Source: Acholeplasmataceae bacterium
GTDB taxonomy: Bacteria; Bacillota_I; Bacilli_A; Izemoplasmatales; Hujiaoplasmataceae
Reading direction: 5' to 3'
DNA length: 6,253 nt
Assembly: GCA_012515085.1 (NCBI GenBank)
Contig: JAAYZB010000145.1
Location: 1 to 6,253 of the forward strand
Under the pieces are notes generated by a model. The model searched no databases. It saw only the letters and a list, made by a program, of their open reading frames with translations, and was not told where the DNA came from. Of this stretch, positions 5,326-6,253 are shown in pieces (position 1 is the first letter of the stretch; each line of letters opens with the position of its first letter). Made by a program: the position numbers and the translations under genes.

Positions 5326-6253
5326 ACTGGTGTTCCTCCTGCATTTTTTTTAAAAGACTCAAACTGTTTCTCGCGAAGATCGATCGGCGTTCTTTCTTTC
5401 CGATCTTTCTGTCGTTTTCTTTTTCTAATTCTGGAAAAAAAGCAAAATTGACGTTATGCGGCTGAAAATCACGAGGTGAGGCCGAGGCCAAATAGTGTGC
5501 CTGAGATCCGAGCGCGCTCGCCTGAGGAAAAATCAAGGGATCGCTTCCTCTGGCAATCCTCGCGGCATTGATTCCGGCAATCAGTCCCGATCCGATCGAT
5601 TCGACATAACCCTCGATCCCGCTCAACTGCCCCGCAATGAATATCTGTGGATTCGTTTTAAGCTGGTAGGTAGCCTTTAATACGAGGGGTGCGTTCACAA
5701 AGGTATTTCGATGCATCACACCATAGCGGCTGATCACCGCATTTTCCAATCCCGGAATCAACCGGATCACTTGCTTTTGCGCGGAGAAAGTCAGATGCGT
5801 CTGAAATCCGACAAGGTTATAGAGACTTCCGGCCAAGTCATCTTGTCTCAATTGACAGACAGCATAAGGCCGCGCTTCTCCCGGTTTTGCCAAACCAACC
5901 GGTTTTAACGGACCATATAACAAGGTCTTTTCTCCTCTTCGAGCCATCTCTTCGATGGGAAGACAGCCTTCGAACAAAGTGAGTTCAAACTCTTTTTGCT
6001 CGACACATTCCGCATGGATCAACGCGTGGTAAAATCGCTCATACTCCGCTTGCGTCATCGGACAGTTTAAATAAGCCCCTTCGCCTTTCTGATAACGATT
6101 CATCGGATAGGCAATCGATCGGTCAATGGAATCCACTTCGATGATCGGGGCAACGGCATCATAGAAAAACAGTGCGTCTGAGCCGGTCAGTTGACGGATC
6201 GTCTCTGCCAATGGCTCCGATGTGAGCGGCCCCGATGCGATGATGGTAATGCC
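5318..6253 (-). CDS. trmFO: Folate-dependent tRNA (uracil-54-C5)-methyltransferase TrmFO, 5' end missing
   Basis: TrmFO is an FAD enzyme that makes m5U54 (ribothymidine) in the tRNA T-loop using methylenetetrahydrofolate as the carbon donor. The window holds the last 311 codons of a protein that is usually about 435 residues, so roughly the first 120, including the FAD-binding GxGxxG, lie beyond the right edge. Visible family stretches, numbered from the edge, are ASGPLTSEP at 6-14, FYDAVAPIIEVDSID at 30-44, NCPM at 63-66, FEGCLPIEEMARRG at 94-107 (Cys97 corresponds to one of the two functional cysteines), GPLKPVGL at 114-121, LYNLVGFQTHL at 144-154, RYGVMHRNTF at 176-185 and the second FAD-contact region AGQLSGIEGYVES at 207-219. 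An in-frame TTG at 6211 is not the start, because conserved sequence continues upstream of it to the edge. It is the upstream gene of xerC, overlapping it by 8 nt. Confidence 0.96.
   Translation of the reverse strand, partial: GITIIASGPLTSEPLAETIRQLTGSDALFFYDAVAPIIEVDSIDRSIAYPMNRYQKGEGAYLNCPMTQAEYERFYHALIHAECVEQKEFELTLFEGCLPIEEMARRGEKTLLYGPLKPVGLAKPGEARPYAVCQLRQDDLAGSLYNLVGFQTHLTFSAQKQVIRLIPGLENAVISRYGVMHRNTFVNAPLVLKATYQLKTNPQIFIAGQLSGIEGYVESIGSGLIAGINAARIARGSDPLIFPQASALGSQAHYLASASPRDFQPHNVNFAFFPELEKENDRKIGKKERRSIFARNSLSLLKKMQEEHQFD

Noticed and set aside
6211..6253. TTG at 6211 as the start of a short TrmFO
   Set aside because: Conserved TrmFO sequence (ASGPLTSEP) continues in frame to the window edge, so the gene is cut by the window and not truncated in nature.

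Overview
The window looks like chromosomal DNA of a low- to mid-GC bacterium of the Bacillota / Mycoplasmatota side of the tree. The evidence is strong GGAGG-type ribosome binding sites, a folate-dependent TrmFO followed by XerC, a peptidase T and the DUF6320 gene set. TGA acts as a stop at the expected ends of TrmFO and XerC, and Trp is TGG, so the code is the standard one and not the Mycoplasma code. I cannot place it to genus from sequence alone.

Region 1 (1-2518, minus strand) is a tight three-gene operon. It is read from an alpha/beta hydrolase of the hormone-sensitive-lipase family (2518 to 1562), through a condensation/alcohol-acetyltransferase-like protein with an HxxxDG motif (1558 to 260), to a zinc-ribbon membrane protein of DUF6320 type that runs off the left edge (260 to 1). 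Gene junctions are 3 nt apart and then overlap by 1 nt (TGATG). Region 2 (2519-2692) is a short divergent regulatory region. It has two tandem extended -10 boxes with an upstream A-tract for the hydrolase operon, and a -35/-10 promoter plus a good ribosome site for pepT. Region 3 (2693-3913, plus strand) is a single complete pepT. Region 4 (3914-3937) is a 24-nt gap holding a hairpin that can terminate transcription from both sides. Region 5 (3938-6253, minus strand) is a second overlapping operon, trmFO (5' end off the right edge), xerC, rlmH.

Regions 3 and 5 are housekeeping: tripeptide cleavage, tRNA m5U54 methylation, chromosome dimer resolution and 23S rRNA methylation. The hydrolase / acyltransferase / DUF6320 operon is the only part whose biological role is not established. 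The pairing of an esterase-fold enzyme, an acyl-transfer-fold enzyme and a membrane protein suggests acyl-ester or lipid chemistry at the membrane, but that is inference. I found no mobile element, CRISPR array, RNA gene or clear sign of recent transfer. Every stretch is coding except the two short intergenic regions.
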